64,000 bases of DNA from Geobacillus subterraneus (GTDB lineage: Bacteria > Bacillota > Bacilli > Bacillales > Anoxybacillaceae): positions 2,542,001 through 2,606,000 of the forward strand of contig NZ_CP014342.1 in assembly GCF_001618685.1 (NCBI RefSeq), given 5' to 3'. A program made the position numbers and the translations under genes. Below are positions 42,883 through 52,953 of this stretch, one piece after another. Every line of letters begins with the position of its first letter. Positions within the stretch are counted from its first letter, which is position 1. The notes under the pieces are model-generated. The model made no database searches and was not told the origin of the DNA. It saw only the letters and a program-made list of their open reading frames with translations.

Positions 42883-43107
42883 TTGAACGTTTATATCAGC
42901 CAAAGCATTTGCATCCATCAATTGCGGATCGGTTCGGTGACGAATTCATCCGTTTTGCAAATCGGCAGCGCCGGCAGCATTCAGGCGCTGTCCACGCTCG
43001 CCAACACCGGCGGATTCACCGGCCCGGTCCCGCAGGCGACCGTGCCGCTCGGTCCGCAAGCGCAGGCGGCCGCCCCTCTCGTCCCTCTCCATTCAGCCAC
43101 TCGCTAA
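42883..43107 (+). CDS. gerPB: spore germination protein GerPB
   Basis: A 74-residue protein from a TTG start, MNVYISQSICIHQLRIGSVT followed by NSSVLQIGSAGSIQALS and a proline-rich tail. The ILQIGS-like core is typical of GerPB. The upstream GAGGGGAAGGAGG supplies the ribosome site. Second gene of the gerP operon; a coat protein needed for germinant access. Confidence 0.88.
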   Translation: MNVYISQSICIHQLRIGSVTNSSVLQIGSAGSIQALSTLANTGGFTGPVPQATVPLGPQAQAAAPLVPLHSATR

Positions 43108-43190
43108 ATTCAACAGAAAACAGTGATGAGGACCAGAGGCCGTCCATATATTGAAGTAAGAGGGCTCTGGGGAGAGGATGATGGTGCACG

Positions 43191-43793
43191 ATGAGTTTAT
43201 ACGAGTATTTCGTCAAGCTGCACCGCTATTTATCATGGCAAACAAAAAAAATACAGGCGCTTGAACAACGCCTTCACCTTCTCGAAGTCCGGCTTCGGGA
43301 AATCGAGGCCCAACCGCGCACATCGATCGAACGAATCGAATATAAGTTTGATCAATTAAAAGTGGAAACGCTAGAAGGAACATTAAACATTGGGATTGCC
43401 CCGCCGGGAGCCGGGGGAACGATTGAGGACTTTGCCGTTGAACCGGTAAAAACGGTGATTCCAAAACCGGAACCGGTGCTGATGCGCCCCATTCAAGAAA
43501 AAGTGGCCGCCTATCTCAACAAGGAAGCGCCAGAAACGTTAAAACAGCTTGAACGTCAATACGGCCGCCGCCTTGACGACACGTATCGGCAATTTATTTT
43601 GCAAGACATTGCCCGCCAGACCGATGACCGCATTCGCTTTTATTTGCAGGAAAAAGCGAACCAAGGCTACGTTCCGTCCGACGGCCGCGACGAAGCAGTC
43701 GAAAATGAAATTTTCCAGAAGGTAAAGGCTGATATTGAACAATCCCTTGACGCGTTTCTCAAACATTTGCCCACGGGGGGAGAAGAACCATGA
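43191..43793 (+). CDS. gerPC: spore germination protein GerPC
   Basis: A 200-residue protein starting MSLYEYFVKLHRYLSWQTKK. Residues 18-45 (IQALEQRLHLLEVRLREIEA) form a probable coiled coil, followed by the GTLNIGIAPPGAG segment characteristic of GerPC and a helical C-terminal half. It is the largest Gerp protein here, of normal family length. Its last four bases overlap gerPD (ATGA), implying coupled translation. Confidence 0.9.
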   Translation: MSLYEYFVKLHRYLSWQTKKIQALEQRLHLLEVRLREIEAQPRTSIERIEYKFDQLKVETLEGTLNIGIAPPGAGGTIEDFAVEPVKTVIPKPEPVLMRPIQEKVAAYLNKEAPETLKQLERQYGRRLDDTYRQFILQDIARQTDDRIRFYLQEKANQGYVPSDGRDEAVENEIFQKVKADIEQSLDAFLKHLPTGGEEP

Positions 43794-43981
43794 ATTATAC
43801 GGTCATCAACCGCGATGTGCATGTCGGCGATATCCGCCTCGTAGCGGTCGCCAGCGCCTCGCTGTTTTTAATCGGCGACGCTGATGTGATCAACTTGTCA
43901 TCAGCGTTTGACACACCGCCGGAATCGCTTATTATCGGCCCGTTCGTCCCGCTCGTGCCAGCTCGAGGGGAAGCACCGTGA
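43790..43981 (+). CDS. gerPD: spore germination protein GerPD
   Basis: A 63-residue protein, MNYTVINRDVHVGDIRLVAV with SASLFLIGDADVINLSS, typical of GerPD. GGGGGGAGAAGAACC precedes the ATG and it overlaps both neighbours by four bases (ATGA with gerPC, GTGA with gerPE). Confidence 0.88.
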   Translation: MNYTVINRDVHVGDIRLVAVASASLFLIGDADVINLSSAFDTPPESLIIGPFVPLVPARGEAP

Positions 43982-44376
43982 AACGGACGTCAGTAGTGCA
44001 GGCATTTCATGCGGAAACGCTGATCATTAGCTCCGTACTGCAAATCGGTGACTCGGAACGGATTTCCGCCCGTACGCGCGCCTTGGCCGTCCAGCGCCAA
44101 TATGAGCTGTTTTTTGGCCCGGAAGGAGAACAAACATTCCCGATTTTTACAAAACCGATCCCGCGCTGGTCTTCCCCGCCGCCAGTCGCTTCCCGGCGGA
44201 CGCTCCATCACTCTCCGGTCATTTCGGTCCGGTCAGTTCGCGTGCTTGGGATTTCTTCGTCAGCTGTCGTCCATATCGGCTCAACCTCCACCGCAGAGGG
44301 GGAGGCACGAATTAAACATATTCGCCAGCTGGCTGACTTTGCACCGGGCGCGCAACCAAGAGGGAGGGATTCATAA
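43978..44376 (+). CDS. gerPE: spore germination protein GerPE
   Basis: A 132-residue protein beginning with GTG (MKRTSVVQAFHAETLIISSV) and containing LQIGDSERISARTRALAVQR and, near the end, VRVLGISSSAVVHIGST, the duplicated IGD/IGS pattern of GerPE. It overlaps gerPD by four bases and gerPF by one (TAATG). Confidence 0.88.
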   Translation: MKRTSVVQAFHAETLIISSVLQIGDSERISARTRALAVQRQYELFFGPEGEQTFPIFTKPIPRWSSPPPVASRRTLHHSPVISVRSVRVLGISSSAVVHIGSTSTAEGEARIKHIRQLADFAPGAQPRGRDS

Positions 44377-44597
44377 TGCCTTCGTTCGTCGGTCCGATTA
44401 AAATCAATAACGTTGGAAGCGGCGCCGTCGTCCAAATGGGGGATTGCCTGTATATTGCGCCGAAAGTCGCCACAAAAACACAAGCCGGATCCGGCGGTTT
44501 CAACACCGGCGACTTTGTGATGACAAACAACGCCATTAGCTTTACGAACGCGTTTGACCCAGATGTGTTTGACCAAAACGTCGCCGCTAACAACTGA
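44376..44597 (+). CDS. gerPF: spore germination protein GerPF
   Basis: A 73-residue coat protein, MPSFVGPIKINNVGSGAVVQ with MGDCLYIAPKVATKTQAGSG and FNTGDFVMTNNAISF. It is the last gene of the operon and is followed by a strong terminator. The two extra paralogues upstream of gerPA are closest to this protein. Confidence 0.9.
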   Translation: MPSFVGPIKINNVGSGAVVQMGDCLYIAPKVATKTQAGSGGFNTGDFVMTNNAISFTNAFDPDVFDQNVAANN

Positions 44598-44615
44598 ACA
44601 TTGTCAAAAACAAAC

Positions 44616-44643
44616 AAGGGGGCAGATCGCCCCCTGTTTTCTT
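44616..44643 (+). terminator. terminator of the gerP operon
   Basis: GGGGGC pairs with GCCCCC around AGATC, followed by TGTTTTCTTT. Confidence 0.8.
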
Positions 44644-44680
44644 TACCGAGCACTTGTTTTTTTGTTCAACGGTTCACTCC

Positions 44681-47600
44681 TTACATCGTTTCCAGCCGGA
44701 CGCGCGTGCCGCGGCCGGACGGCTCAGCCGGCTCAACGATGAGCCTCCGCGGCAGACGCGTGCGAATTTCTTGAACATGGCTAATGACGCCGACCGCCAG
44801 CCGTTGTGTATGCAGCTTTTCCAAAGCGGAAATGACCATATCGAGCAGTTCGGCATCAAGCGTGCCAAACCCTTCATCCAAAAAGAAAAACCGGAGCGGA
44901 TATTCGCCGCGCAGCTGAATTTGCGCCGACAGCGCCAACGCCAGTGACAGTGAGGTCAAAAACGTTTCCCCGCCGGAGAGCGTCGCCACCGGCCGTCTGA
45001 CGCCGCCGTTGGCATCATCGCGGATGAGAAATCCGCCTTGCGAATCGAGTTCAAGCGAGTAACGGTGCCTGGTTAACCGTTGCAGCCGCTCCGCGGCGAT
45101 GGCTGTCACTTGTTCGAGTTGCTCTTCCGCCATAAACTCAACAAAACTATTGCCGCGAAGCAGTGTCTGCAGTTGCTTATACCGCTCGATCTGCCGGCTG
45201 AGCTGCGCTTGCTTCGCCTCAAGTTCAACAAAACGGGCATGTTTTTTTCTCAACTCCGCCACTTTGGCTTGAATGGCCCCAAGTTGTTGCGTCATCGTTT
45301 CCATTTGTGCTTTTCGCTCGGCGTATACGCGCTGCAGCATCTCCCATTGTTCAGCGCTCACCACCGCCTCGCCGAGGGCGGCCGCAAGTTGAGCCCGGCG
45401 GTGCTCCGCCTGTTCCACTTGGCGCCAATAGCGGCGGATGGCTTCGTCCCACTCACCGCATTGCTCTTTTGTCGCCCTCGCCCGTTCAGCTTCTTCCGCA
45501 TCGGTAAACGCCGTATCGGCAAGGGCGCGGCGCCAGCGGGCGAGCGCCTCTTCTTCGCGGCGAACCCCTTCTTCATACGCCTGCTTGGCCGCCTTTGTCT
45601 CGCTTTCTAGCGTCTGGTGCTGTTTTTGCGCACGTTGCCATTCATCATACGCCTGCTGCTCGCCGCTTTGCAGCCGGCGCCATTCAGCTTCCGCTTCCCG
45701 AAGCTGCACAGCCGCCGGGCTGGGGCCGGCTTTCTCGCGCCGCTGCCGTGCATACTCTTCCGATAACTGCTGTTTAGCGTTAATAAGCGAATCAAGGCGT
45801 ATGCGCTCCGTCTCCATCCGGCGCTGTTCTTCGGCCGCTTCTTCTTTGGCCCGCTGTTTTTCTTCTAAAAACGGCACGCTATCCTCAAGCCGTTTTTGCA
45901 CGTCGCGCCACCTTTTCTCTTGTTCGCGCAGCTGCTCGTATACCGCATTGATCGTCTCGAGTGAAAACGAAGGGTAGGCGTGTCTCCACTGCTGCTCAAG
46001 CTGCTGCCGCTCCTCTTCGAGACGCTGTCTTTCCGCTTGCAACGCTTCCCTGTCAGCGGTCGCCCACCGGCAGGCGTTTTCCGCTTCGCGCCGCGCCGTT
46101 TCCGCTTCGTTCCATTGGGCGAGCGCCCGATAAACAGATTCTTTTTGCTCAATGACATCTTGCTCGAGCGCCCGCACTTCAACGGTGACATCGTCCACCT
46201 CTTCTGCCGGGCGGCCGGCGGCAAAGATAGGGGGCGCCCCATGGCCGGCGGCCAGCCCCGCGAGCTGTTCAAGCTGCGCCTTTAGCGAGAACAAGACTTG
46301 TAAATCTTGCTCACACTGCCGGCGCTCCTGCTCGAGGTTAGGCAATTGCCCGTGGCCGGAAGAATGCGGCATCGTGGACGAATGCGGATGTTCGCGCGAC
46401 CCGCACACCGGGCACGGCTCACCAGGGCGGAGCCGTTCGGCCAGCACAGCCGCCAGTTCCGCCGTTCGCGCCTCTTCCATCCGCTTCCGCTCCGCCTCCA
46501 TGTCTTGCTGCAGCGCGTACAGCCGTTTTTCGACGTCCTGCTGCCGCTGACAGACGGAATGGTATGTTTTCTCTACGAGCCGAAACAGCTGCTGAAGCCG
46601 GGCGCCGACGGCGGCAGCCTGGTGTTCCCTCTTTGCCCGTTCCTCTTCCGCCTGGCGCCACATCGCTTCCTTTTGCCGGAGCTGTGCATCAACACGGGCG
46701 ATGGCGGCTGCCGCTTGCTCGATTTGCCGCTTCTCCCCATGCGCCTGCTCCACTTCGTCTTTACCGGCTAGCGCCTCCGCATACCGCTGCAATTCTTCTT
46801 TTAGCTCCTGCTGTCGCTTCATGCCGCGTTCATACCAGGCAGCCGCTTCTTCGAACCGGCGTTGCGCCGCTTTCTCGCGAACCGCTAGCCGATTTCGTTC
46901 CTCATTGAGGGCAGCAAGCTCATGCGTGAGCGCCTCCATTTGCCGCTCGAGCTGTTCTGCCTGGCGCAGCCGCTCCGTTTGCGCCAGCAGCTCCGGTTCG
47001 CGGCTCGCTTTTTCCTGCCGCGCCTGTTCGTAGCGGCGCACCGCTTCCTCGTAGCCGGCCTTGGCTTCCTCGAGCTTTCGCGCCAGCTCTTCGTAGCGCT
47101 TGGACGCCTCTGCCCGCAAGCGCCGCGCCTGTTCGTATTGTTCCCGGTACGGCCAAATGCGCTCCGCCTGCTCAGCGCGTTCCTTTTTTTCTTCGAGCGC
47201 ACGGATTTCCGGCTCACGCCGGCGCAGCTCGGCCAGCTCCCGCTCGACCGCTTCTTTTTCTTGCTGCCACGCCCAAAGCTGTCTCGTCCGTTCAACATCC
47301 GCTTCGACGTCCTCGAGCTCTTTTTTCCGCTTGGCAAGCAGTGTGGTCAACTCCCGCTCCTCCGCTTCCGCTTGTTCGAGCGCGGCTTTTGACGCATCGC
47401 CAAGCCCTGCCTTCTCCGCTTTGATTTTTTCCTCTTCTTGCTCAGCTACGGCAAGCCGATCTTTTAACTTTTTGTTTAGTTGGTCGCCGTACCGCTCAAG
47501 GTGGAAGAGGCGCTGCAGCATTTGCCGCCGCTCCGCCCCTTTCAGCGATAAAAATTCAGCAAATTTACCTTGCGGCAAGACGACCGCCCGAGTGAAATCC

Positions 47601-48025
47601 TCCATCGTCAAACCGAGCAACTGTCCAATCGCCTTGTCCACATCGGACAGCTTGTCAGCGAGCACGACCGGCTCCGGCCGATGCTCGATCAGCCGGCAGA
47701 CAGCGCTTCGCGTCCGCCATTCATCCACTTTTTTTAAACTGCGCTCCACCGTATACCGTTTGGCCCCCGCCGCATGTTCAAGCTCAAATGTAAACGAGAC
47801 GAACAACTCCTGTTCAGCATGGTTGATGATCGCTTGGGTGCGGTTGGCGGCCCGCACAACACTGCCGTACAACGCCAGCGTAATGGCGTCTAAAATCGTT
47901 GACTTGCCGCTTCCGGTCGGACCAAAAATGCCAAATACGCCGCCATCACATAGCGTGGTGAAATCGATCGTCTGTTTTTCGCGGAAGCTATGAAGCCCGG
48001 CGATCGTCAGTGAAATCGGCTTCAC
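44681..48025 (-). CDS. sbcC: SbcC, ATPase subunit of the SbcCD nuclease
   Basis: An 1114-residue SMC-like ATPase, the Rad50 homologue. The N-terminal ATPase half has Walker A GPTGSGKSTILDAITLALYG; two long coiled-coil arms flank a zinc hook with CPVCGSREHPH near the middle; the C-terminal half carries the signature TLSGGETFLTSLSLALALS and Walker B LRFFFLDEGFGTLDAELLD. With SbcD it cleaves hairpins and protein-blocked ends formed at palindromes and stalled forks. Its start overlaps the sbcD stop by four bases. Final gene of the addB-addA-sbcD-sbcC run. Confidence 0.95.
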   Translation of the reverse strand: MKPISLTIAGLHSFREKQTIDFTTLCDGGVFGIFGPTGSGKSTILDAITLALYGSVVRAANRTQAIINHAEQELFVSFTFELEHAAGAKRYTVERSLKKVDEWRTRSAVCRLIEHRPEPVVLADKLSDVDKAIGQLLGLTMEDFTRAVVLPQGKFAEFLSLKGAERRQMLQRLFHLERYGDQLNKKLKDRLAVAEQEEEKIKAEKAGLGDASKAALEQAEAEERELTTLLAKRKKELEDVEADVERTRQLWAWQQEKEAVERELAELRRREPEIRALEEKKERAEQAERIWPYREQYEQARRLRAEASKRYEELARKLEEAKAGYEEAVRRYEQARQEKASREPELLAQTERLRQAEQLERQMEALTHELAALNEERNRLAVREKAAQRRFEEAAAWYERGMKRQQELKEELQRYAEALAGKDEVEQAHGEKRQIEQAAAAIARVDAQLRQKEAMWRQAEEERAKREHQAAAVGARLQQLFRLVEKTYHSVCQRQQDVEKRLYALQQDMEAERKRMEEARTAELAAVLAERLRPGEPCPVCGSREHPHSSTMPHSSGHGQLPNLEQERRQCEQDLQVLFSLKAQLEQLAGLAAGHGAPPIFAAGRPAEEVDDVTVEVRALEQDVIEQKESVYRALAQWNEAETARREAENACRWATADREALQAERQRLEEERQQLEQQWRHAYPSFSLETINAVYEQLREQEKRWRDVQKRLEDSVPFLEEKQRAKEEAAEEQRRMETERIRLDSLINAKQQLSEEYARQRREKAGPSPAAVQLREAEAEWRRLQSGEQQAYDEWQRAQKQHQTLESETKAAKQAYEEGVRREEEALARWRRALADTAFTDAEEAERARATKEQCGEWDEAIRRYWRQVEQAEHRRAQLAAALGEAVVSAEQWEMLQRVYAERKAQMETMTQQLGAIQAKVAELRKKHARFVELEAKQAQLSRQIERYKQLQTLLRGNSFVEFMAEEQLEQVTAIAAERLQRLTRHRYSLELDSQGGFLIRDDANGGVRRPVATLSGGETFLTSLSLALALSAQIQLRGEYPLRFFFLDEGFGTLDAELLDMVISALEKLHTQRLAVGVISHVQEIRTRLPRRLIVEPAEPSGRGTRVRLETM

Positions 48026-49200
48026 TCCTCTCCCCCCTCTTTCTCTTCTTCCGCCGCCAGCTCTAAAAAGAGGCGGACGAGCTCTTCATCCGGCGTCTGC
48101 CCCCCGGTTTGCCGTTTGTAAAAACGGCAGAACATCTCTTCGAGCGAGAGCGTTTCGCGGCTCATTTCGGCCGTCTCTTCCACCCGCTGCGGAAACACCG
48201 GACGGATATGGACAAAACCCGCATGAAGTTTACGCAGCCGATAAATTTCTTCCATGGTTAGCGGTTCGGTCACATGAAGCTCCAAATCAACCCAGCACGA
48301 TGGGTCTTTTCCTTCCTCGCACCAGCGGTACACCTGGGCGAGCCCTTCCGTCGCTTTCCAACGGACGAGCGGCTTTCCGGCGGCAAGCGGAATTTCCGTC
48401 ACGCTGGCCGCCCCGCCCGGATGGACATCAACAACCGTGACCGACTTGGCATGCCCCGCTTCAGAAAAGCTATAGGCAAGCGGAGAACCGGAATAGCGCG
48501 CCGCCGTCTCCGCCCGTTTGACGTCCTGCGGCCGATGCAGATGGCCGAGCGCCACATATTGGGCGGCCTTCGGCAAACTCGCCGCCGCCACTGTATAAGC
48601 GCCGCCCACTTCAATCGGCCGCTCGGAATCGGACGTATGGCCGCCGGCGACGTAAAGATGGCTCATCACGATATTGACCGTCTTCTCGGTGAATGAGGCG
48701 GCCATCGCCGTTAACAGCGCACGGATGCGGTCATCATACCGGTCGCGCAGCGCCGTTTCCCGATGGTCGGACGACAGCAGTTCGGCGAGGCGTGATTCAG
48801 ACGGATAGGCCAACGGCGCAAGCATCATCGTTTCTCCGCACGATGGGACGTCAATCTGACAAACGGAAGCTTCCGGGCGGCCGAAAAGAAAAATATGATA
48901 ATCGGAAAGCAGCGTCCGAGCCGCGCTGATGCGGTCCGGATGGTCATGGTTGCCGCTGATGACGGCGACCGGCCGGCGTCCCTTGTCGGACAGGCGGGCT
49001 AAACTTTCGTAAAACAATTGCTCCGCCGCCGCCGGCGGATTGACGGAATCGAACACATCGCCGGCCATTAAGATGACGTCAATTTGTTCGTTCCTAACGA
49101 TTTCGACAAGCTCGTCGATAAACGCTTCCTGCTCAGCCAGCCGGCTTCGGCCCTCGAGCGTCCGCCCGAGATGCCAGTCGGCCGTATGCAAAATGCGCAT
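48022..49200 (-). CDS. sbcD: SbcD, nuclease subunit of SbcCD
   Basis: A 392-residue Mre11-type metallophosphoesterase. Metal-binding motifs appear in order: ILHTADWHLGRTL, LMAGDVFDSVNPPAAAEQLF, VISGNHDHPDRI, IVMSHLYVAGGHT and YVALGHLHRPQ. It supplies the double-strand exonuclease and single-strand endonuclease activity. It follows addA by 18 bp and overlaps sbcC by four bases. Confidence 0.95.
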   Translation of the reverse strand: MRILHTADWHLGRTLEGRSRLAEQEAFIDELVEIVRNEQIDVILMAGDVFDSVNPPAAAEQLFYESLARLSDKGRRPVAVISGNHDHPDRISAARTLLSDYHIFLFGRPEASVCQIDVPSCGETMMLAPLAYPSESRLAELLSSDHRETALRDRYDDRIRALLTAMAASFTEKTVNIVMSHLYVAGGHTSDSERPIEVGGAYTVAAASLPKAAQYVALGHLHRPQDVKRAETAARYSGSPLAYSFSEAGHAKSVTVVDVHPGGAASVTEIPLAAGKPLVRWKATEGLAQVYRWCEEGKDPSCWVDLELHVTEPLTMEEIYRLRKLHAGFVHIRPVFPQRVEETAEMSRETLSLEEMFCRFYKRQTGGQTPDEELVRLFLELAAEEEKEGGEE

Positions 49201-49218
49201 CGTCTCTCCCCCTCCGCT

Positions 49219-52200
49219 TCACTCCACTGCGAGAAAATATCCACCGTCAAACGAGTATAAGTAACATTCCGCCACCGGCACGCGCCAAATTTGCTCAATG
49301 GCTCGCCGATAGAGGCGCATTTGCGCCCCGTAGCGGCCAAGCAAAAAGCGGGCGGCCGCCTCTTTTTGACCGGCGAAGCGGCCCGTCACTTCATCCGTCT
49401 TATAGTCGATCACCACATAGCCGCGTTCATCGGCAAACACGCAGTCGACCACGCCTTGCACGAGCAGGCGGCGGCCGCCATCCATCCCTTCGCCGCCGTA
49501 GAGTTCGTCAGCCGGAAGCCCTAAGCTGAACGGCACTTCGCGGTATACTTCGCCGGCGGCGCAGAGGCGCCGGCCGATGTCCGTTGCGAAAAAGGCGACG
49601 ATCGCGGCGGCATCGACCGCTTCAGCTTGCTCGGCCGACAGCAGTTCTTTTTCGACAAGTCGAATGATTTGGTTGCGGATCGACGATTCGTCCAGCGGTG
49701 CGTGCAAATCGAGATGGCGCATGACGACATGAAGCGCGGTTCCTTTTTCAGCGGGTGTCAACGTTTTTTCCTGCATAAAGCGCGGCCGGACAAACAGCGG
49801 TGCCGTCCCTTTGCGCGGCAGCCATTCGTCCGCCTGTTCGCCAAACAGCACCCGCTGTTCTTTCAGTTCTGAGACTGACTGTTTCGCGCGCACGGCCGTC
49901 TCCTTTTCGTAGCGATACCGCCATAACAGGCGGCGCCTTGCTTCCTCCTCCCATTCCCCGCCGATTGAAACGGGGCGGCCTTGTTCGAGCGCGGCAAGCG
50001 TGCCACCATCCTCCCGGTCGGCTGACATCTCCCCGCCGCGCAAATTGGCTGCCGGCACGATCGCAAGACGCCACACCGACGGATGGGAGGCAATCTCCGG
50101 CGGCGCTGACGCATCCACTTCGATTAAGGCGCGCCCGTCTCGATGGCGGATGAGCGCCCGGCCGATCCAATCTAAGTACGAACGGGCCGACGCCCGCACA
50201 TCGTCAGGAAGGAGCCAGCCGCTTTCAGCGGCAATGCCTTTCCATTTTTCAATCTCCTTGTCCGCATCATTGACCGAAGCAAGCAAGTACAGCTTCTCTT
50301 TTGCCCTTGTGAGCGCCACGTACAAAACGCGCATTTCCTCCGCAAGAAGTTCAAGCCGCTTTTTCACTTGAATGGCCAACAGCGGCAGCGTCGGATAGCT
50401 GATGCGCAGCCGCGGATGGACAAACCGGGCGGCAAATCCGAGCTCTTTATCAAGCAAATACGGGGAATGCAAGTCGCGCGTATAAAACGGGCGCGCGAGT
50501 CCGGCAAGAAACACGATTGGAAATTCGAGCCCTTTGCTGCTATGGATCGTCATGACGCGCACGACATCTTCCTGCTCGCCGAGCGGACGGGCCGCCCCTA
50601 AGTCGTCGCCGCGCTCTTGCAGCCGCTCGATGAAGCGGAGAAAGCGGAACAGCCCGCGGAATGACGTCGACTCGTATTGCCGGGCGCGGTCATATAGGGC
50701 GCGCAAATTGGCTTGCCGCTGCTTCCCGCCCGGCAAAGCGCCGACAAAATCATAAAACTGCGTATCGCGGTACAGCTGCCAAATCAGATCCGCTAATGAA
50801 CGGCGGCGCGCCATCGTTCGCCATTCTTCCAACCGGTCGAGAAAAGCCATGGCTTTTTTCTTGGCATTCTCCTCCTCCTCCGTTTCCGCCGACTTCTGGC
50901 AAAACGCTTGCAGCGCCTCGAAAAATGCGCCTTTCGGGTCGCTGAGGCGGATCATAGCGAGCTCGTTTTCATCAAACCGAAATAGCGGTGAGCGGAGCAC
51001 AGCCGCCAGCGGAATATCTTGATATGGATTATCGATCACTTTCAACAGCGACAACATAACCGAAATTTCCGTCGCTTGGAAATAGCCGGATGACAAATCA
51101 GCCGCTGCCGGAATGCCATGCGCCTGCAGCTGTTCAATGAGTTGCGGCGCATTTGTCATCGAACGGACGAGCACGACGATATCGCGATACATGGCACGCC
51201 GCGGTTGCCCGCTCGAACGGTCATACACATAAAACGGACGCGAAACGATCTCCTTTATTTTTTCGGCCATCAGGCGAGCCTCAAGCTCCGCTGCCTCAAG
51301 CTCGGCCGCTTCCTCCTCTTCCTCTTCCGATGCGCGCTGCCGGTCGATGATCATCACCTCCGGAACGGCATCCGTCCCATCCGGATAATCGGCGCCGTAC
51401 GTAAGCTGCGCCGCCTCATCGTAAGCCATTTCTCCGACCGCTTCCCCCATGATTTGTGCAAATAGAAAATTCGTCCCATCGAGCACCTCGGCGCGGCTGC
51501 GGAAGTTGCTCGCCAAGTCGATTTTCATTCCCCCTGCTTCCCCATCACCGGTAAACCGCTTGTACTTATCAAGAAACAACATCGGCTCGGCAAGGCGGAA
51601 CCGGTAAATCGATTGCTTGACATCGCCGACCATAAACAAGTTGCCCGTTCGCTCGCTTCCTTTTTTGACGAGCTGCAACATCGTTTCTTGGACGAGGTTC
51701 GTATCTTGATATTCATCAACAAGCACTTCATCAAACTGCGCCTGGTACTCCAAAGCGGCCGATGACGGCTGCCATTCGCCTGTTTCCGGGTCGCGCTGCC
51801 GCAAAACGCGCAAACAGTAATGCTCCAGGTCGGAAAAATCAACGATCCCTTTTTCCCGTTTCGCAGCTTCAAACATGGCGGAAAAGCGGCGGACGAGAGC
51901 GACGATCGTTTCGACGACCGGCTTCATCTCGCGCATGTGACGAAGCCAAGTAGACGGGCGAAGCGAAAACACGTTGTCGCGCAGCGCTTCGATTTTCTTT
52001 TTCGCCTGATCGCGCAGCGATTTCGCTTCATCGATGAGCCGCGCCTCATACCCGTCGCCGCGGCAAGCCGGGAGCCGCCCGAACGACAGCGATTGCAGCG
52101 CATGATGCAGCCTATCCCACGGCCCAGCCAGCCGTTTTTCCAAATCGGCAATCAAGTCCATATCTTCGTCCAACCGTTTCTTGTACGGCTTCGGTCCTCT

Positions 52201-52953
52201 TTCTTTCTCGGCAAGCTTCAAAGCCAAGCCGATAAGCCGCTTGGCCGCCGCCAGCTCCATCGCCGCGTGCTGGGCGATATAGCGCGCCGGCGGCAGCGTT
52301 TCGATGGGCGTCTGTTCATCGACATCATACATCGATACTAGATTAGCCAGCCATTCATCCGGCGCCGGATGGGAACGAGAGAATTCATAGAGCGCCAAAA
52401 TCATCTCCTGCAACTCGGCATCGCTCCGGTCACTAGTGTAAGCATCGACAACGGCGAAAAAGCGCTCGTTGTCCGCCTTCCCGTATTGTTCCTCGAGCAG
52501 TTCCTCAAGGACGTCTTCCTTCAACAGCTCGATTTCCGTCTCATCGGCAATGCGAAACGACGGATCTAAATCGAGCAAGTAATAATACTTGCGGATCACA
52601 TCCAAACAGAATGAATGGAGCGTCGAAATTGAGGCGCGGTTGAGCAGGCTGAGCTGACGCCGCAAATGGAGCGAATGCGGACGCTTGGCAAGCTCCCGTT
52701 CGAGCGCTTCACCAATTCTCGCTTTCATCTCGGCTGCCGCTGCATTCGTAAACGTGACGACGAGCAGGCGGTCAATATCGACCGCTCCTTCTTCCGCCGT
52801 CACCTTTTGAATGATTCGCTCGACGAGAACGGCCGTTTTTCCGGATCCGGCCGCCGCCGCGACGAGAATGTCCCGGCCGCCGGCCGCAATCGCCTTCCAT
52901 TGTTCATCTGTCCACCGGCTTCCGGCCGGTTTCGGGCGAATCGTAGCGTTCAC
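49219..52953 (-). CDS. addA: AddA, helicase-nuclease subunit A
   Basis: A 1244-residue UvrD-type helicase with a C-terminal RecB-like nuclease. Walker A is DILVAAAAGSGKTAVLVERI (residues about 28-47), Walker B-like DEVLVDEYQDTNLVQE, and motif VI lies near LYVALTRAKEKLYLL. The nuclease motif reads VVIDYKTDEVTG near the C-terminus. AddAB processes double-strand ends up to a Chi site and loads RecA, the Gram-positive counterpart of RecBCD. It overlaps addB by four bases. Confidence 0.95.
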   Translation of the reverse strand: MNATIRPKPAGSRWTDEQWKAIAAGGRDILVAAAAGSGKTAVLVERIIQKVTAEEGAVDIDRLLVVTFTNAAAAEMKARIGEALERELAKRPHSLHLRRQLSLLNRASISTLHSFCLDVIRKYYYLLDLDPSFRIADETEIELLKEDVLEELLEEQYGKADNERFFAVVDAYTSDRSDAELQEMILALYEFSRSHPAPDEWLANLVSMYDVDEQTPIETLPPARYIAQHAAMELAAAKRLIGLALKLAEKERGPKPYKKRLDEDMDLIADLEKRLAGPWDRLHHALQSLSFGRLPACRGDGYEARLIDEAKSLRDQAKKKIEALRDNVFSLRPSTWLRHMREMKPVVETIVALVRRFSAMFEAAKREKGIVDFSDLEHYCLRVLRQRDPETGEWQPSSAALEYQAQFDEVLVDEYQDTNLVQETMLQLVKKGSERTGNLFMVGDVKQSIYRFRLAEPMLFLDKYKRFTGDGEAGGMKIDLASNFRSRAEVLDGTNFLFAQIMGEAVGEMAYDEAAQLTYGADYPDGTDAVPEVMIIDRQRASEEEEEEAAELEAAELEARLMAEKIKEIVSRPFYVYDRSSGQPRRAMYRDIVVLVRSMTNAPQLIEQLQAHGIPAAADLSSGYFQATEISVMLSLLKVIDNPYQDIPLAAVLRSPLFRFDENELAMIRLSDPKGAFFEALQAFCQKSAETEEEENAKKKAMAFLDRLEEWRTMARRRSLADLIWQLYRDTQFYDFVGALPGGKQRQANLRALYDRARQYESTSFRGLFRFLRFIERLQERGDDLGAARPLGEQEDVVRVMTIHSSKGLEFPIVFLAGLARPFYTRDLHSPYLLDKELGFAARFVHPRLRISYPTLPLLAIQVKKRLELLAEEMRVLYVALTRAKEKLYLLASVNDADKEIEKWKGIAAESGWLLPDDVRASARSYLDWIGRALIRHRDGRALIEVDASAPPEIASHPSVWRLAIVPAANLRGGEMSADREDGGTLAALEQGRPVSIGGEWEEEARRRLLWRYRYEKETAVRAKQSVSELKEQRVLFGEQADEWLPRKGTAPLFVRPRFMQEKTLTPAEKGTALHVVMRHLDLHAPLDESSIRNQIIRLVEKELLSAEQAEAVDAAAIVAFFATDIGRRLCAAGEVYREVPFSLGLPADELYGGEGMDGGRRLLVQGVVDCVFADERGYVVIDYKTDEVTGRFAGQKEAAARFLLGRYGAQMRLYRRAIEQIWRVPVAECYLYSFDGGYFLAVE

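Noticed and set aside
47100-47993. Plus-strand open frame of 297 codons opposite sbcC
   Set aside because: Low-complexity Ser/Arg-rich translation typical of the antisense of GC-rich coiled-coil coding DNA; the sbcC frame explains it.
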